Counted from the stretch's first letter, positions 1 through 13,926 are shown. The stretch is 64,000 bases of DNA from Orbilia blumenaviensis (GCA_036872755.1 JAVHNS010000004.1:372001-436000); one strand, 5' to 3'. The notes: a model not told the origin generated them from the letters alone. Made by a program: numbers and translations.

Positions 1-1177
1 CTTTCCAGGCATTTGGAACCCGCATAGCACACAGCCTTACCATCTTGCCATGTCACACAACCCGTTTTGTCATGCCAGCAGCCGGATTCAGCATTCACAT
101 TGAACTGGCGCCTGTGGATCGACTCAATACCAGTGATCTTACGCCCGACAAGTCGCACAGACGAAATATGATTCGGCAGGAAGCATTGTACCAATTTCGC
201 CTGTCGGTGACAGAATTGTGCAACATTTGACTCCAATTTCGTCAAATGTAATCCAGAAAGGACGTGCGAAATTAGCATGTCTACAAATCCGGCGGTGCTA
301 TACCCTATTTTAGAAGCCCTGGTGTACGCGCTCTCGTATCCCTTACACACCAGGCCAGGGCCAGTTTTTCCGCCCGATGAGTCGGAGCTTTATGGTATGA
401 CACTGTAACTCTCACATTCGCGGTGTTAGCATTAGCATGCTCTAAAGCTAATAGCTTTGCAGGCTGGTTGACATGGTCAAGCTAAAGTGCCCGAGCTATG
501 GCCGATCAATTAACTGGGAACAAACCGGGACTATAACCTCGTGTGTTGCATGCTGAGATTCAGTGCAAAACTACCTAACCCACAATACATAGACAACGGG
601 GGATTCCTGAGCGTCAATGAGTGCATCAGAAGGAATAATCTCCACAGTCTGCTATCCTGTAATTCGATAGCGCACTGGCCTGGCAGCACAGGTAGCCTCG
701 AATCCACAGCACAGGGAGGGCATGTCGAAAAAAGACAACACACAATTGACCACGTCACGCATGCGTTAACGTTGGAAATCACACGAGAATCTGGCAGCTC
801 CAGCACTACCAGTAGCTTGATCCTAACAACCTCAACCAATTGTCACCTCCAAGATCTCGTCCACGATGCAAGACGAAAATGGCGTTGATGTACGATTACG
901 ATTGAGCAAAGTTAGCTTGCTTGAACCAAGGATTGTCATATTCAACATCCAAACGCAGAACCAGGCTTTCAAGCTATTCCTTTCGTCGGAACTCTCATGC
1001 TTTATCAGATAGCGTGGAGCTCTGGAACATGCATATAGTTTCTTCACCCGCCGGCAGATGCATATGCAAGGCTTTTTGATGTCCATCCCGGGGAATAATG
1101 TATGAAGATGGTGTCCGATGCTCTTCGGGGAGATCATGAACAAGATTGTTCTCTTTTTTTTTGCTACCTCCTTGTTG

Positions 1178-1211
<34 letters not shown>

Positions 1212-4200
1212 AAGTATCTTACTACGTTGTATCTAACTTCAAGCATCATGGTCACCCTGTTTTGAGGGCCTAGGCAGGGTTTCCTTGTTCTATCCTCTAC
1301 ATTTTAGCTGATACAATGTACATGACACGTATACGGTGGCTAGGATTCAAATACGCCCGTCATAGCCCGTTATCTGGACCTTACATGAAGGAGGGCGAGT
1401 AGACATCGAATCTGGAATATTCCTGCCGAGTGGATTTGTGGGATTTGTTGTCTATCTAATCCTGCAGACTCTGCGACTCTGCCGCTGTGGCTTGGTTACA
1501 CAGACTATCGACGGTCCGCTCCGGTTTCGCTCCAAATTGGGTAGTTGTAAGCTTCGGACATCCTGCCTGTAGAGATATCATGGTATGTCGTATACGAACT
1601 GCACCTGTGGACTGACGCGTATACATGGAGTGATGTATGCCTCAAAAACTTTTTTACATGTTGCAACAAGAGGTCCGAATTCGCCTTTTGAGAATGCCCT
1701 CTGCATTGATCAGAGTGCCTTATCGTGTCGGAGCTACACTAGACGGCATTTGATATCTGTCTACATGTAATCGTGTCATTTTAGATCATCGAATCTTGCT
1801 GGGAAAAAATCAATCTGCAAGTATATGTTTTATGTACGATCCCGAACCCGCGCCGGTAATTCCGCATCATCAACCTTGGAAGCTCAGGGTTCGCCGATCC
1901 TAACCCCCCCTCCTCTCGAAGAGGATGCTGTTGTATTACTGTCTTATCCCCTACTAACTACCCGGATTAAGTTCTAGGACCTCTGCGACAGCTACTGGAT
2001 GTGGATATGAATTCATCAAAACAAGTGAGGCATTAATATTATTATTGTGCAAGATTTCAATGGTATTCGGACGGGGTGTCCGAGTCGTACACAGGGACGC
2101 CGTGGATATTACTTGTTGTGGCCGGTATTTCAGCCTCCAAGCTAAAGAACATATGCATATGCTGCAAGTATAAGTACTTCCCGACCTATATATAGCTAAT
2201 ATTTACGTATCTCTAACGACTTGATCAAGACGATACCATGATATTGGACTAAATACATATACTATGCGATACTTTTTCGTTGTCACTTCGAGTATTTCGC
2301 CAATTACTTAGCTCAGTCGACGAGTCTTTGAAACAAAATACACACCACAAGGAAATTCGAGAATGCTACCACTTATTTTTGTCATGGATAACAAACTCGA
2401 GACGAGATTTCTAAGTGGGTCTTTTCAACTGAAACATTTGAAATGCGGTATTTTGGGACTACTGTTATGTATTGGTCCATGTCTTCAACCAAACATTCTT
2501 CTCATAGGTATCAGGCGCTTTTTGGATCCTCGCCACAAATACGGTACTCTCCATAACGGAGAGTCTCCTTCCTCGTGCGAGATGAACAAAATATGAAATT
2601 CATTGCTTGCATAGCCGCTGCACTTGTGACAACTTTAGCTGTGACACTTCGCGGAGGCTTGCGAGACCACAACAAAGCTTACAAAGTCCATACTACCTTC
2701 TTTGCCCCTAAGAACCACGTCACGCCATGTCAGCATATACTTCCGCGAATTGGAATGGAAGTATCTCGTGCGTGAATGTGGATTGGCATCATACAGGTCG
2801 AATACCTGCTTCCTTTGACGCAGACACACTTCCAAGATATTCGCCACGCCATGTCGACAGTTCAGAAGAAAGAGTATTTGTTCCGATATTCCGACCAGGA
2901 TAGAATGAGAGTAGATTATCATGATATCCCAACTTGGGCTCAGTTATGTATACTTGTGCTTCTGTCTTTGAAGGAATGGTATCAACTGTAGGTCAAGTCT
3001 TTGCAAGAACTGCTGACCGCGCGCGCGTAGACTAGAATCAAGAAAAATATCACACGGGCAAGGATGGTGACGTAACTCGCGCGCTCGCGTAGGCTTCACA
3101 TTAGAAAACCTTCATCCTACCCCCCATAGACAAGCTTATCACTATCTCCGTATCTAATAAGCCAAAAAATTACACCCAAAGTCCGATATCCGGAATTAGC
3201 CGCCCCTTATGGTGCGCTCTGTGACGAGAATGTGACGAATTTAGGTTCAATTGCTCAATCCGACCTTGTAGATAAGTAACGCTGGATTTCCCGGTGGCTG
3301 GCATAGCAGGAAATCGCACAGGACGCCCTGAAATTGACAATATCACGCTCTGCGGTTACGATTATCTACAAGTTCTCAGCATCAGTCTCATTCTTAGATA
3401 CCAGCGACAACGCCCAAGGCGCAAGTTCGACACGCTCTCGATCACGAAGCCCGGTATAGGGTATGTTCTTTGTTCGAATTCTATCTATGGTGCCGAGTAT
3501 CTATACCGAAGAACGGATAAGGCCGTTTTCACAAGCTGGCACCTTTGGGGATTCAAACATATCGCGCATCGAGGCGATTACTGTTGGATTATAGGAGTCA
3601 GTCGAAGGAATTCACGGCGCCGAGGTGATCTGTAACCTCGTAGTTACGGTAGGGCTTATAATTATGAATTACATACAGGTCATAGGGGCCTCGTAAACTA
3701 GCCCCACGAAATGGCCTGATGATAGGCTCGAATGTATTTCTTTAAGGTATTCATGCGAGTATATCAAAACTAACCATGGGGTCTGATCCGGTCAACTCTT
3801 AGGAGCGAACCTCAAATTGCTGCGATATTTATCTCTGCCGGTGTAGATACGGAGAACGAGGAGGCTACTATTGCCAAATTTGCGTTTCGAATATGGACCT
3901 CACTGCTGCCTTTATGTAGCTACAAGCCAGAACAAAGACTGATCTTGCTAATTGTTAACCTTTTAGCTCTCAGAGCGGCAGAAGAAGTTTTCATTAATAT
4001 CAAGATCATACAGTGCCCCACACATTTTGCTAAAAGCGAGGCGCCCGAAGTACATCGACGCAAGGATGATTGATATGCATATTATATCTAACGTAGTTTC
4101 TACATCCAAACTCATTGACAGAGCACTTATCGATATCGAGACCCTTCGAGAGACTCTCCAGATAGTCGTAGTCCGATAAACTCTGCTGTATAACTTCCAA

Positions 4201-4809
4201 GTGGCGCTTATTAAGCCCTGCATACTGTGATACGGAGCCTATCCGCTGCAACAACTGGAACATAATATGTTGCCATTTTTGAATATTCCGGGGTATACAA
4301 CTTCTATAGCTGATACTACAGTTCCCTAAATATATGTTTATCGGATCGTGATGTGATGTCAATGGTTGGAATCGTGCCAAAGTGGGGAACAAGCACGATG
4401 TATCGGTACCACATTGCAAATCAAGAGTAATAGATATCAATTGCTTCCCCACTTAATGGCTCTGGTACGTATAGATACAAATAAACACTACTCCGCAATC
4501 GACATCTGGTATATTAATTAGAAATAGTTATATTATCCGCCTCGGAAATATGCGTTGGGTGTTGCATATCTGGACGGGCGCCGGATCGAGATTCGGCTCT
4601 GAAGCCGGCATTGGTAATTGTATTACGGAATTGTTGGCTTTGGATATTTCTATAAATCCAAGAGCCTAGTTTACTTGTCAAGTGGGAATATTAGGTTTAA
4701 GCTTGAGTACGAAGCCTATCAGCGTATCGAGGCTCAAAGGTACTGCCACATCAAATACTCGAAACTTTAGGATTGGAATATACGAACGAGGATAGCAACT
4801 TAAGTAACT
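1..4809. other. Gene-poor AT-rich spacer
   Basis: No ORF here reads like a conserved protein. Open frames are short, begin mostly at non-ATG codons and change frame often. The stretch holds an (A)32 run and, on the minus strand around 3963-4452, two overlapping frames with a leucine-rich look that may be a gene relic (see findings). The last few hundred bases are presumably the promoter of the NmrA-like gene. I see nothing else. Confidence 0.6.
1178..1209. repeat. (A)32 homopolymer
   Basis: An uninterrupted run of 32 A, preceded about 15 nt upstream by a T run (1153-1162), so the two could pair as a hairpin. It could be simple slippage or the tail of an old retroposon; no target-site duplication was recognised. 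Confidence 0.9.
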
Positions 4810-5910
4810 ATGGCAAAACTCCCAGTCATTGCTGTTGCGGGTGGAACGGGAGTTCTAGGAAAAGAAATAGTCAGGTGTGTATACGATTTATTTCCAATTC
4901 ATGCGCGTGCATCAGTAAATGTCACGCGCCCTCATATGTTGTTTTTTGATTGATCTAACTCCGACGCTCCGTGGCGCTAGGGCCTTGCTTGATCCTAAAT
5001 TCCGGAGCAAATACCAGGATGTTATCCTTCTCACTCGAAAGGCAACCTCTTCAGACGCTCTGGATTGGACGAGTAAAGGTGCGACCGTTAGGGAGTACTC
5101 TGAGGATAATGACCAGACTATTACAGATGCACTTGTCGGTGTCGATGTCTTGGTTAATGTGTAAGTGGCAAGGCATCCAGTTATAATATCCGATACAAAC
5201 TGTCCAGCTCTAACCATAATTAATGTTATAAATTTAGGGTGGCTTCCATTGATAACGGCTTCAAATCAAAGCTTGCCGCCGCTGTTACCTCGCCATCTTC
5301 CGATGTCAAGCTCTACATCCCCTCAGAGTTTGGCGTAGAGCACTATCTCCACGATTTCCAACACCCAGAATGGGATAAAAAGAAAGCACATTTCGAAGCC
5401 GTTCAAAAGCGGAAAGACTTGAAGCTATGCTTGATCTTCCCAGGCCTATTTATAGAATGGTCGGTTGCGCCGTGGTTCGGACTGAATACAAAGGAAGGTA
5501 AATATGAATTCGTTGGGTCCGGGGATACACCTGTTTCATTCACATCGATTGTGGATATCGGTAATGCGGTTGCTAGCGCCCTCGCTACTGTTCCGGTTGA
5601 AAGTTTCCCTGAGAAGCTGTATTTCTCAGGTGATGCGGTTAGTCTCAGACAAATCACCGAGTCTATGAAAGCTGCTGGCGCGGGGGAGATAGAGGTTTCT
5701 ACAGTGGACCAAGCAGAATATAGAGCAAAGACGATATCGACGCCGGGACTAAGTCCCGCGGCATACTTGCGATTTCTCATGGCGGAGGGAAAAATACACA
5801 ACCGTCGAAATGATAATGAGCTCGTTAACCCGGGTGGGAAACTTTGGAAATGGAGAACAATGAAGGAATATGCGCAGGAAACCCGAGGCCGGCCTTGGGC
5901 AAACCTGTGA
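4810..5910 (+). CDS. NmrA-like / isoflavone-reductase-like NAD(P)-binding protein
   Basis: Predicted exons 4810-4874, 4981-5160 and 5238-5910 give 305 aa. Both introns have GT-AG ends (GTGTGT and GTAAGT donors, TAG acceptors) and the frame is kept through phase-2 junctions. The N-terminus VIAVAGGTGVLGKEIV carries the GxxGxxG dinucleotide-binding turn (residues 11-17) of an atypical short-chain dehydrogenase. Later segments such as LYIPSEFGVEHY (in exon 3) and the Trp/Arg-rich C-terminus fit the NmrA/PCBER group. Family members are either NADP-dependent reductases of aromatic or phenylpropanoid compounds or redox-sensing regulators; the sequence does not tell which. It probably acts in the cytosol, as there is no signal peptide. 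The next gene, 1.27 kb downstream on the same strand, is a secreted hydrolase; a functional link is not shown. Confidence 0.88.
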
Positions 5911-7177
5911 ACGAAATCTGGGAGTTCAACTTTGTTTGGGAGTAGGGTAGTCTCGGTCCTAGGAGTAAGGCATCTTTGGATGCGACAATGGATAATGTTA
6001 TGCTTGTCTAAAATTCGGGATTTCTCAAAGCCCAAAATGACGTCTTATAACAAAGAAAGCTCATGCGATATATGTAGTACAACTGACATCAGACAAGAAA
6101 GAAACACCAACCCCAGCAAATCCCTTGAAAAACCTTGATCCATATTAAGCTTGGCAGGTGCAAATGGTATTGCAGCTGCAGGCCATGCGGGCCAAAGCAT
6201 CTGCAGTATGCAGATTCGCACTAGCATACTAAGTACTTGACTTAGGTTTGCCACACAAATCGTGTCTGCGGGTAAACCACTCATCAACTTCATGCGGCTG
6301 AACATTCTCCACAAACTTACAACTTGGTCGCCTAATATCTCCAGATTTCGAAATCCCGGCTCAATTGTGGGATTGAGGCTGGGAAAAAAACGAATTGGTG
6401 CAGATGCGGATTGCCCATTGATCGGTATTACGCAGTAGTTTGCGATGTTTAGTATCCAACATTCATATTCATAGTTTGCCGTTAACTTAAGTACTTTCGT
6501 CTAGCAATCTTGACTGGAGGAATCTCAATCAAAACAAATCGATCAGCGATGGATATTTAAATGTTGGATTCAATTCGACTAGCAGCGCGCCTGCAATTGC
6601 AAGGCTTGCTGACTGTAGAATTGAACGCGAATACTAGATTTGGAAGGATCAAATCTGCAGGTAGGTTTGTCTTGGCGCACACTTCTAATCCTGAAATGTT
6701 TTATGCCTGAATCGATCCCGCGCAGGAGGTTAACGGCTGAGGGCGATCCGTGTGCTGTAATGCCGACAATTGAATGCAATCAAAATACTAAACCCGCTGA
6801 TGGCTTGCTGTCTAGGCCCTCGACTTTCGTTTGTACGACCTATAGAATGTATAATAAGATGCTTGTCGCCAAGGCAAGGCACAGATATGAGCGTGGGATT
6901 TTGTTCCATAGCATTGTGAGTTTGGCGCCCGCTGCAGCTGAACTAATCAAGTGTTGGAAGTTACAGCGCTGATAGTGGATATGGGTCTGCAAGCGGACCC
7001 GCGAGCGGGCCTACGGAATATAGTATTTAAAAGCGGCCAGTGCCTCCTGCTCAAGGCCGATGTGTTCTAGAGGCAGCTTCGACGAGCAGGATTCTCGCAA
7101 TCTTTGATTTAGGGTTTCGAGAAATTTGCGGTTTTCCTTTGACCTTCTCAGCATCTCGGTATTTACTTTAAACGAAA
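5911..7177. other. Intergenic region between NmrA-like and hydrolase genes
   Basis: About 1.27 kb, presumably the 3' end of the NmrA-like gene followed by the hydrolase promoter. Open frames here (for example 6640-6972) have no recognisable protein character. Nothing else seen. Confidence 0.5.
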
Positions 7178-9410
7178 ATGGGTGTTTTATCAGTCCTCAG
7201 AACCGTGTTAACGGTTGGCGCCGTTGCGGTGCATTGTGCTACTATTCCACCACAATACTCGGATCATGCTGAAAAGATAAAACGTGCTACGAAATTGCTG
7301 TCTGAACGACAGGCGGACCCTATTACGGAATACGACTTTCGGTTTGAGACTTTAACGCCGTCAGAGACTCTTCAATGGGTGGATTGTTACGGATCCTTCA
7401 AATGTTCTAGACTCAAGGTTTGTTTCCTGCAAATCGCATCAGGATTGGTCGCGCTTGATTGTGGAGATTGCGACTATTTAGCTAACGTTATAACCTTTCA
7501 TGCGGTTGTAGGTCCCACTGAATTACCAGAACCCCTCCCAGGGTAATGCCGCGGTTGCGGCTATGATGTTGCCAGCAGATCCTAATGTTCCGTTCAAAGG
7601 AACTATCTACCTCTTCCCAGGAGGCGCAGGAAATCCAAGTGAACCGTTCTTCATTTCTGTCGCATCGATATTTCAATACTATATTCTTGAGCCTGGTTGG
7701 AACCTTGTGACATGGGATGCAAGAGGTGCTGGCCAGACCACACCAACCCTCACTTGCTTCGCAACTCAAGAGGAACGATATGCGTTTCAAATGCGTGGGA
7801 GAGCACTGCCTGCACTCACAAAGGCTACCTGGCCCCAGTATCAAGCGTATTATCGTGACTATAACACCAAATGCCAGGCTTTAAGCGGAGACGTCATCCC
7901 ACATATTGGTTTCATCCAGACTACTCGGGATTTGGTGAGCTTGGCCACCGCCATGGGGCAGAGCAAGATCAACCTCTGGGGTTTCTCATACGGTGCCAAT
8001 ATTGGCGCCTTATTGGTCGCCTTGTATCCTCAGAAGGTTGGGAAGTTGGTTCTTGATTGTGAGTATCCTAGGATCTGTAACGCATAATTCGAGGCGGTCG
8101 AATGCTGACAATAATACTCGGTAATAGCCGTCGGCAAGATCCATGAACGTTTCGCTCCAGGCACCAGCGTTGAATTCGAACTCCGCGATCATTCAAAGAT
8201 GGTTGAGTATTTCCTGCGCGCCTGCCACTCTACTGGAAAGGCCTCGGGTGAAGATGGCTGTGCATTCTATTCCTCTGACATTGCTGCCATGCGCGCCCGC
8301 CTCGAGAATATCCAGAAGAAATTGGTGACAAATCCAATTACCATGCCCAGCCCTCCCGGTAACTATAGCTCAGAGAATTTCAAGCAAAACATGTTTTCTG
8401 TTCTCCCGGGTCTCGCCGGGGCGGCAAGCTATTTGTGGCCAGCACTTGGAGCTCTCCTCGTTGATGTTGAAACGGCATTAGCGGGAGGAGCCATTGGCGG
8501 TGTCCTGACCAGTTTTTACCAAGGGGGATTCGCACCGTATGATCCCAGTCCCCCGGTCGATGGCCGACAGCAGGGTTCAGTGGATTCGCAGCTTGGGATT
8601 CCATGTACAGACTCTGGCCCTCTCGGCAGCATTACCCAGAAGGAGTTCGAGGCTTTGCTTTCCAAGTACAATCGAAAGGATCCAAATTTCGGCACTCTGT
8701 TCTTGCAGAACTACCTTGTTTGCACTGGTAAGTTGCTATCTCTCGCCAACTAGCCGCTCGAACTATGCGCTACGCAGCGTTTCGACCTGGATGTAGATGT
8801 TGCATTTTGATTGAAGCCAAATGTGTTGGTATAGTATGAAGGCTGACGATTTATTTGATATTGATAGAATGGAAGGGTGATAATGTCGAGAAGTTGGATT
8901 GTAAGGACCCTGAAGCTCTTAAATGATACGCGAAGGAATCGGCGGTTCTAATGCTTGGCTTTTATAGTCGCCCTACTCGACCAAAAGACCGAGAATACGA
9001 TTACCTTTATCTCCCACAACATTGACCCTCTAGGACCGGTTGAAGGGTAAGATTGAGAACCCGATATATGCCGATAAGATTAGACAGATGTCTTTCTAAC
9101 ATACAAACGAAATATAGCGCTAAGAGCATGAGCCGGAAGTTCAGGAATTCGAGAGTGATTATCATAGACGCCGTAGGAGTGAGTACACAAGTCCCATCAA
9201 ACCAATTAGGCTGAGAGAACAACCACGTGTTAACGCCTGATCTCGTATTTGCAGCACACTCAACTGCTTGGTCCGAATTCAACCCCCGCATATATGCAAG
9301 TGCATGATATCTTTAACGTTCCAGGGTATAAGGCACCACGCGATCTTGTACTACACTCAGATCCAGGGACGGCTGGGTTTGGGTACACCGCTACGACTTT
9401 CGGTTTGTAG
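7178..9410 (+). CDS. Secreted alpha/beta-hydrolase, TAP-like (peptidase S33-type)
   Basis: Predicted exons 7178-7417, 7512-8058, 8128-8727, 8868-8900, 8968-9046, 9118-9178 and 9255-9410 sum to 1716 nt, 571 aa. All six introns have GT-AG ends and the frame is continuous. The N-terminus (about residues 1-21) is a hydrophobic signal peptide, so the enzyme is probably secreted. FPGGAGNP is the oxyanion/HGGPG-like loop and GFSYGA is the nucleophile elbow with Ser239. After the TAP C-terminal segment, NIDPLGP gives the likely catalytic Asp493 and DAVGH the catalytic His521. Asp and His lie on exons 5 and 7, so the late small exons are needed for a complete triad. Relatives are tripeptidyl or prolyl aminopeptidases and related hydrolases; the substrate is unknown. 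Exon 4 is only 33 nt. The C-terminal tail after His521 (exon 7) is the least certain part. Confidence 0.85.
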
Positions 9411-9937
9411 AAGTATGTATTCGTCGTGGAGAGGGGGGGCTGAATATGTGGGGGTGGCTTCACGAGATGCATATATGTACAGTCTTTAGGAATGGTTAGG
9501 TAATACAATACGCGGACTAACTTAGTAATGATAATGATAGCGAATCGAATCACGTGGGCTGAACAATTCCGTCTGGTGATTTTCGATGTTCAGAGATACC
9601 TAAATGTGTAACTTAGGTTTCCGAGGCGAATCTCGGTCTTCCATTCCAACATGCACGTGTATACGTATAGTCCTAAATCTTATTGTGAGGCTACCCACCT
9701 CTCCAGACTCGCCTCACCTGACTGGGTGTTCGTTGGCCTGAGGCGGCATGAGTGCGCTCCAGGCCCCATCGGTCGGCCTCGTGTGCTTTAAATATGAAAC
9801 ATCCCGTCGCGGATGCAGGACTAGGGTTCAGAGTGATTGAAAAACCGGGTTATTGAGGTTGCGATGACTGGAGACGAGTGGCGCTAACTAGCCAATTGTC
9901 TGAGATATCGCAATATTTAGTTATTATCCCCTATATA

Positions 9938-9951
9938 TGCATGCGCATGCA
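9938..9951. repeat. 14-bp perfect palindrome TGCATGCGCATGCA
   Basis: The 14 bases read identically on both strands, set in an alternating purine-pyrimidine stretch that starts with TATATA. No gene flanks it closely, so a regulatory role is not evident. Confidence 0.7.
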
Positions 9952-10330
9952 CGTATCTAGGTATATACCGTAGGGGTTTTTGGTGGTTTTCTGAGACTGC
10001 TTTTGAATATTAAAACATTTTACAAAGAAAGCAAGCCGTCTTATTTCCTTTAAGTCATTGTTTATACTGTTTTAAGTTCCTTTTTTTCTATAAACCGTCT
10101 TGAGAAACCAGCCAAAACCCCGTACGGTACCTACGTATGTACATAGCCCCCCACATGGCAATAAATGCCATTTTGGTCGCAGTTACCTACAAGTTAATTT
10201 ACTGCAGTATATATATAATATATACTCATGCGAATGGTCCCGTTCATGCGAACATAGACGGCGTCTCTTGTCCCCCCACTTAGGTTTTGATTCTGACTGC
10301 TGCTTGACAGATTGATTTTCTATAAAGGGG

Positions 10331-10397
10331 AATGAGGAGGAGGAGGAGGGTAGAGAGGAGGAGGAGAGCAGAGGAAGGAGAAGGAGAAGAAGAAAAA
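10331..10397. repeat. GA-rich low-complexity tract
   Basis: About 67 nt almost free of pyrimidines on the plus strand, built from GAG/GGA/AAG units. It looks like a degenerate (GAG)n microsatellite. Confidence 0.8.
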
Positions 10398-13300
10398 CGG
10401 TCTGACTTCCAGGTTTTTACCCCAATTAATTTGAAATCCCGCGAAACCAAGGGTGAAACTTAGGAGGGAGCCTTGCGGCCCGCGGTTGGCCTACCCGATC
10501 GCATCGTAGAAGAATTCGAAATAGTTAGGTATATCCCGGATATAAATAACCCCCACCCGAACCGCCCCAGACGATGGCTATTGTAGTTGATCAATAGAAA
10601 GCCTTTATCTCGTAAGGGGGTGACCGGTGATCGAATTTTCGGACCGGACGGAGCTGACTCAAGACATAGTGGCAATATATGGTAATGTAACATTCGCCGT
10701 GGGATACTCGTCGCATCAATGCCCGCCGGCATCCCCGATTGCTTGTTTTATCTGAAACCTATGGACGAGGCAATAGCTGCCCATATGATACATCTATGTT
10801 CACGTGCACGTTCGCACTCGCGATGTATCGATGGTCACCCGACGCGATATCCATATCCATAGAGGGACAGGAGGCGAATAACAATTGGTTGCCTAGGTGA
10901 TTTATAATCATGATATTAGGCCCAGCGACTCAACTTGGTTTCGATACTTGTCGGCCGATTCATGTTTATGCTGCTATGGCGATAGGTGAGATCGTGACGT
11001 AATCAGAATGGGGATCTTTGTAGCGGATAATCCTGAAATTTATTCAGATTGAAACGTTTTACATCTGGCCAGCAAGTCAAAAACGCATGTAAACTGGGTA
11101 TACGAGGTATAGCCAGTATTTAGTACCTATAGGTATATAGAGCATCGCTAGATATAGCCTCGAAGAATAGCATCACATCTCACCGTGTGGGGCAACACAA
11201 TTTAGGAACGAGGCGTATGTGCAAGCTTATAAGCTGACAATACATTCGACGAATATTATGCATCTGTGCTACGGAGCCCCTCTTAAATTTAAACAAAGCA
11301 ACTACAACTTACTTTAACAAGACAGCTTAAGTCTCAATCTCATCCAAATAGGATTGGGGTAGGATATACAAGCTTAGCCTCCCATGGGTCCGGATCGATC
11401 CAGAAGGTCGCCACTTTAATATAAAATTGTGTGGCGTATAAATAACTTAAAACATTGATCTAGAAGATTATTGACCAATGATTCTGTATTTTTCATGCTC
11501 TAATTCAAGGACCTTGGGGTTATGGGGCTGCGCAGCTTCGCCACTTAACCTCAAACCTGTCTTCTACTCCGTTGGTTTCTAAGTTTATAATTGGTTCTAT
11601 AGAGCAATGTGAAATTTATCTTGAATTTGAAAATAACATCCTTCGGATTACTCGCTGAAAACCGTTCTAGAAAATTCGTTGTATCGGGGGGCTTGGTGCA
11701 AGGCACCCAATCGGAGGGAGGTATTTCAAATCATAGTTGTCCATCTATAACTCCGGAATACGTCGTAGGCCCCCGATTTCGACGTGACTTCGACTTAGTT
11801 TCGAAATATCTCTGTTGCTCTCTTATTTGTTCTTCTCCTTGTGCATTTCCCGTCCTAGGTTGCTCTGATAATTTCTTGATAGGAGCGGATCCGGACACGT
11901 CAACGACTCGAACTCTATCTTACACAGGATAGATGGACCACCCGAGGGCTCTCTTAATTGGCAGGAACCCAATATCTTTCCACCCCTCACTTTACAAGTG
12001 GTTCCACATATGAGGTGGCTTGCAGCGCTTGCTGGTGCTTGATTTTGGCTAACGCCGAATTCCCAAGAAGTTTGGGAATTTATGTTGAATGTTGTTCTGA
12101 TTGAGGAATGCTATTAGAAAGAATTCTGGTATTGCTAATAGCTTGATTGTCTAGACTGCCAAAACTTTTGTCAATTAGCTTCGAAGTATGTCCAAATAGC
12201 TAGATCCTAGGAATTATTTCCTGGAGTTTCCTCGTGTGACGTGAAGTGTCGCCAATTCAATAGCCTGGCCTGGCTCCAGAGGCTGGCCCTGGTACAAATA
12301 ATAATGTGCTAGTCTAGTACTAGGGTTGCCACATATGTGGCCATGATTGGGGTCGGGGGCCCGGGACGATATCTATGAAGTCATGTAAGCTAGACTGCAT
12401 ATATGATTGATTGTGATGACAATCTTAGGCAATACCAAGGCCCAAGATTCTGGGTTTTGTTGAGATACCCGGCTTTCGCCTGTATTGGAGCAGGCTGGCC
12501 TAGGTGCTATTCCAGTAAATAGTTGTTTTGGGTGCGCACGCGCGCCAAATTTTAGGAAATTTTAAAAAGTTTGGTGCATGCACTGAAACTCTGAGGCCTT
12601 CTCTGTGATGATCGCGGTGCGCCATGCATACTAACAGATCTCAAACTCGAGATGCGTGTAAGAGTCGGCTAAAGGCCGGTATATATTCTGGCTGAATCTT
12701 TTGCAACAGGAATAAATGCAGCCCCCTGTGGATTCATATGAATTGTGAGAAATAGAGCACACTATTTTTAGTTGGAAAGGGATTCTTACTCAGTGGTCTT
12801 TGAGATGGCCACGAGGCCTTCCCCAGGACTCGCATTCAGCATTGAGAGTTAACATTTTGGTTAGTCGGTATGTGTCTCGTTCTCCTCTTTCTGAGACCGT
12901 GTATGCAAATGTATGCTATGCCAACTAAGAATCCTCGTGCCTGGTAGAATTGTGTGCGATCAGCCGACAGGTCACTTTGTTTTTGTGATGGCAGAAAGCC
13001 TAAGTCCTGCAACGGAAGATTTTTTGATGTGATCAATCCAAGAGTGGTCTGTGATGAATATTTGGCCAGGCAAGGGCTTTCATGTTGAGAAAATAGTTAA
13101 TAGCTTTGTACCAGTAAACGCCTAGCGTTTTTGCAATTGGATCGGGGAATCTTCAGGTGTCTTCCAGATGATAGGCGCTGGAAGATGAAGGAAGTTATGT
13201 GTGCAGCGGTCTCGTAAATGTGCAGTAAGTGTATCTATTTTGGCAGTATGTCGTTTAGTGTCAGTTAGCCTTTTATGTATACGACGCCTCTATGTGAAGG

Positions 13301-13902
13301 TGGGTACCATTGCCCGTGCACAAATCCCTTAGTATTTATCAAATTTCCGTTATAGATCCGTGGGGCTTTATTCTTTAGGATATCCTGATACGAAGCCGGC
13401 CGGCCCACCCATAATCGGTCTGCCATATAGAGAGTGTCCTTTGCAAGGCAGACCACAAGACTTGGGTATACGTGCCATACTAATGAGTTTCCTGTTTGCA
13501 TTGATAGTATGCTGGGGTGCGTTGGCGATGAAACCAGTTTACCAGCTAGTTAGTATTCGAGATATAACTGCCTAGGTAGTTGTGCTGCTCTAATTACATC
13601 GATCTTGAGAGTTTTCGTAATATTGTTGGTTATGGCTCCTTGTTTTTTTTTTTTTTTAGGGCGTAGGATCAGCCAGATTCCTAGTCTGGGACCGAGACTA
13701 TCAGGTTCCTAAAAGTTGGACTCACCTCGGCGTACTTTGGTAAAAAAAATGATGTTATGAGATAATTCTACCGGTCCCCAAAAATCAACGCCGTCTTGGT
13801 GTGCATGTGTCCGCGGCAGGCTATGTAAGTACATTACATGTACCCACATGCAGACATAGCTATATCCTCTGGCGGACACCATATAACCCTCTTCAAAAAA
13901 AC

Positions 13903-13926
13903 AAAAAAAAAAAAAAAAAAAAAAAA
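13903..13926. repeat. (A)24 homopolymer
   Basis: A run of 24 A, preceded by a shorter A run broken by one C. Simple repeat; possible old poly(A) tail. Confidence 0.85.

Noticed and set aside
5403..6035. 210-codon minus-strand frame over the NmrA-like gene
   Set aside because: Antisense to a recognisable NmrA-like protein, and shows no family features of its own.
9255..9308. Alternative last-exon frame for the hydrolase ending near 9308 (GHSTAW-type tail)
   Set aside because: It needs a phase-1 junction, but the donor at 9179 leaves phase 0. The phase-0 frame to 9410 was preferred.
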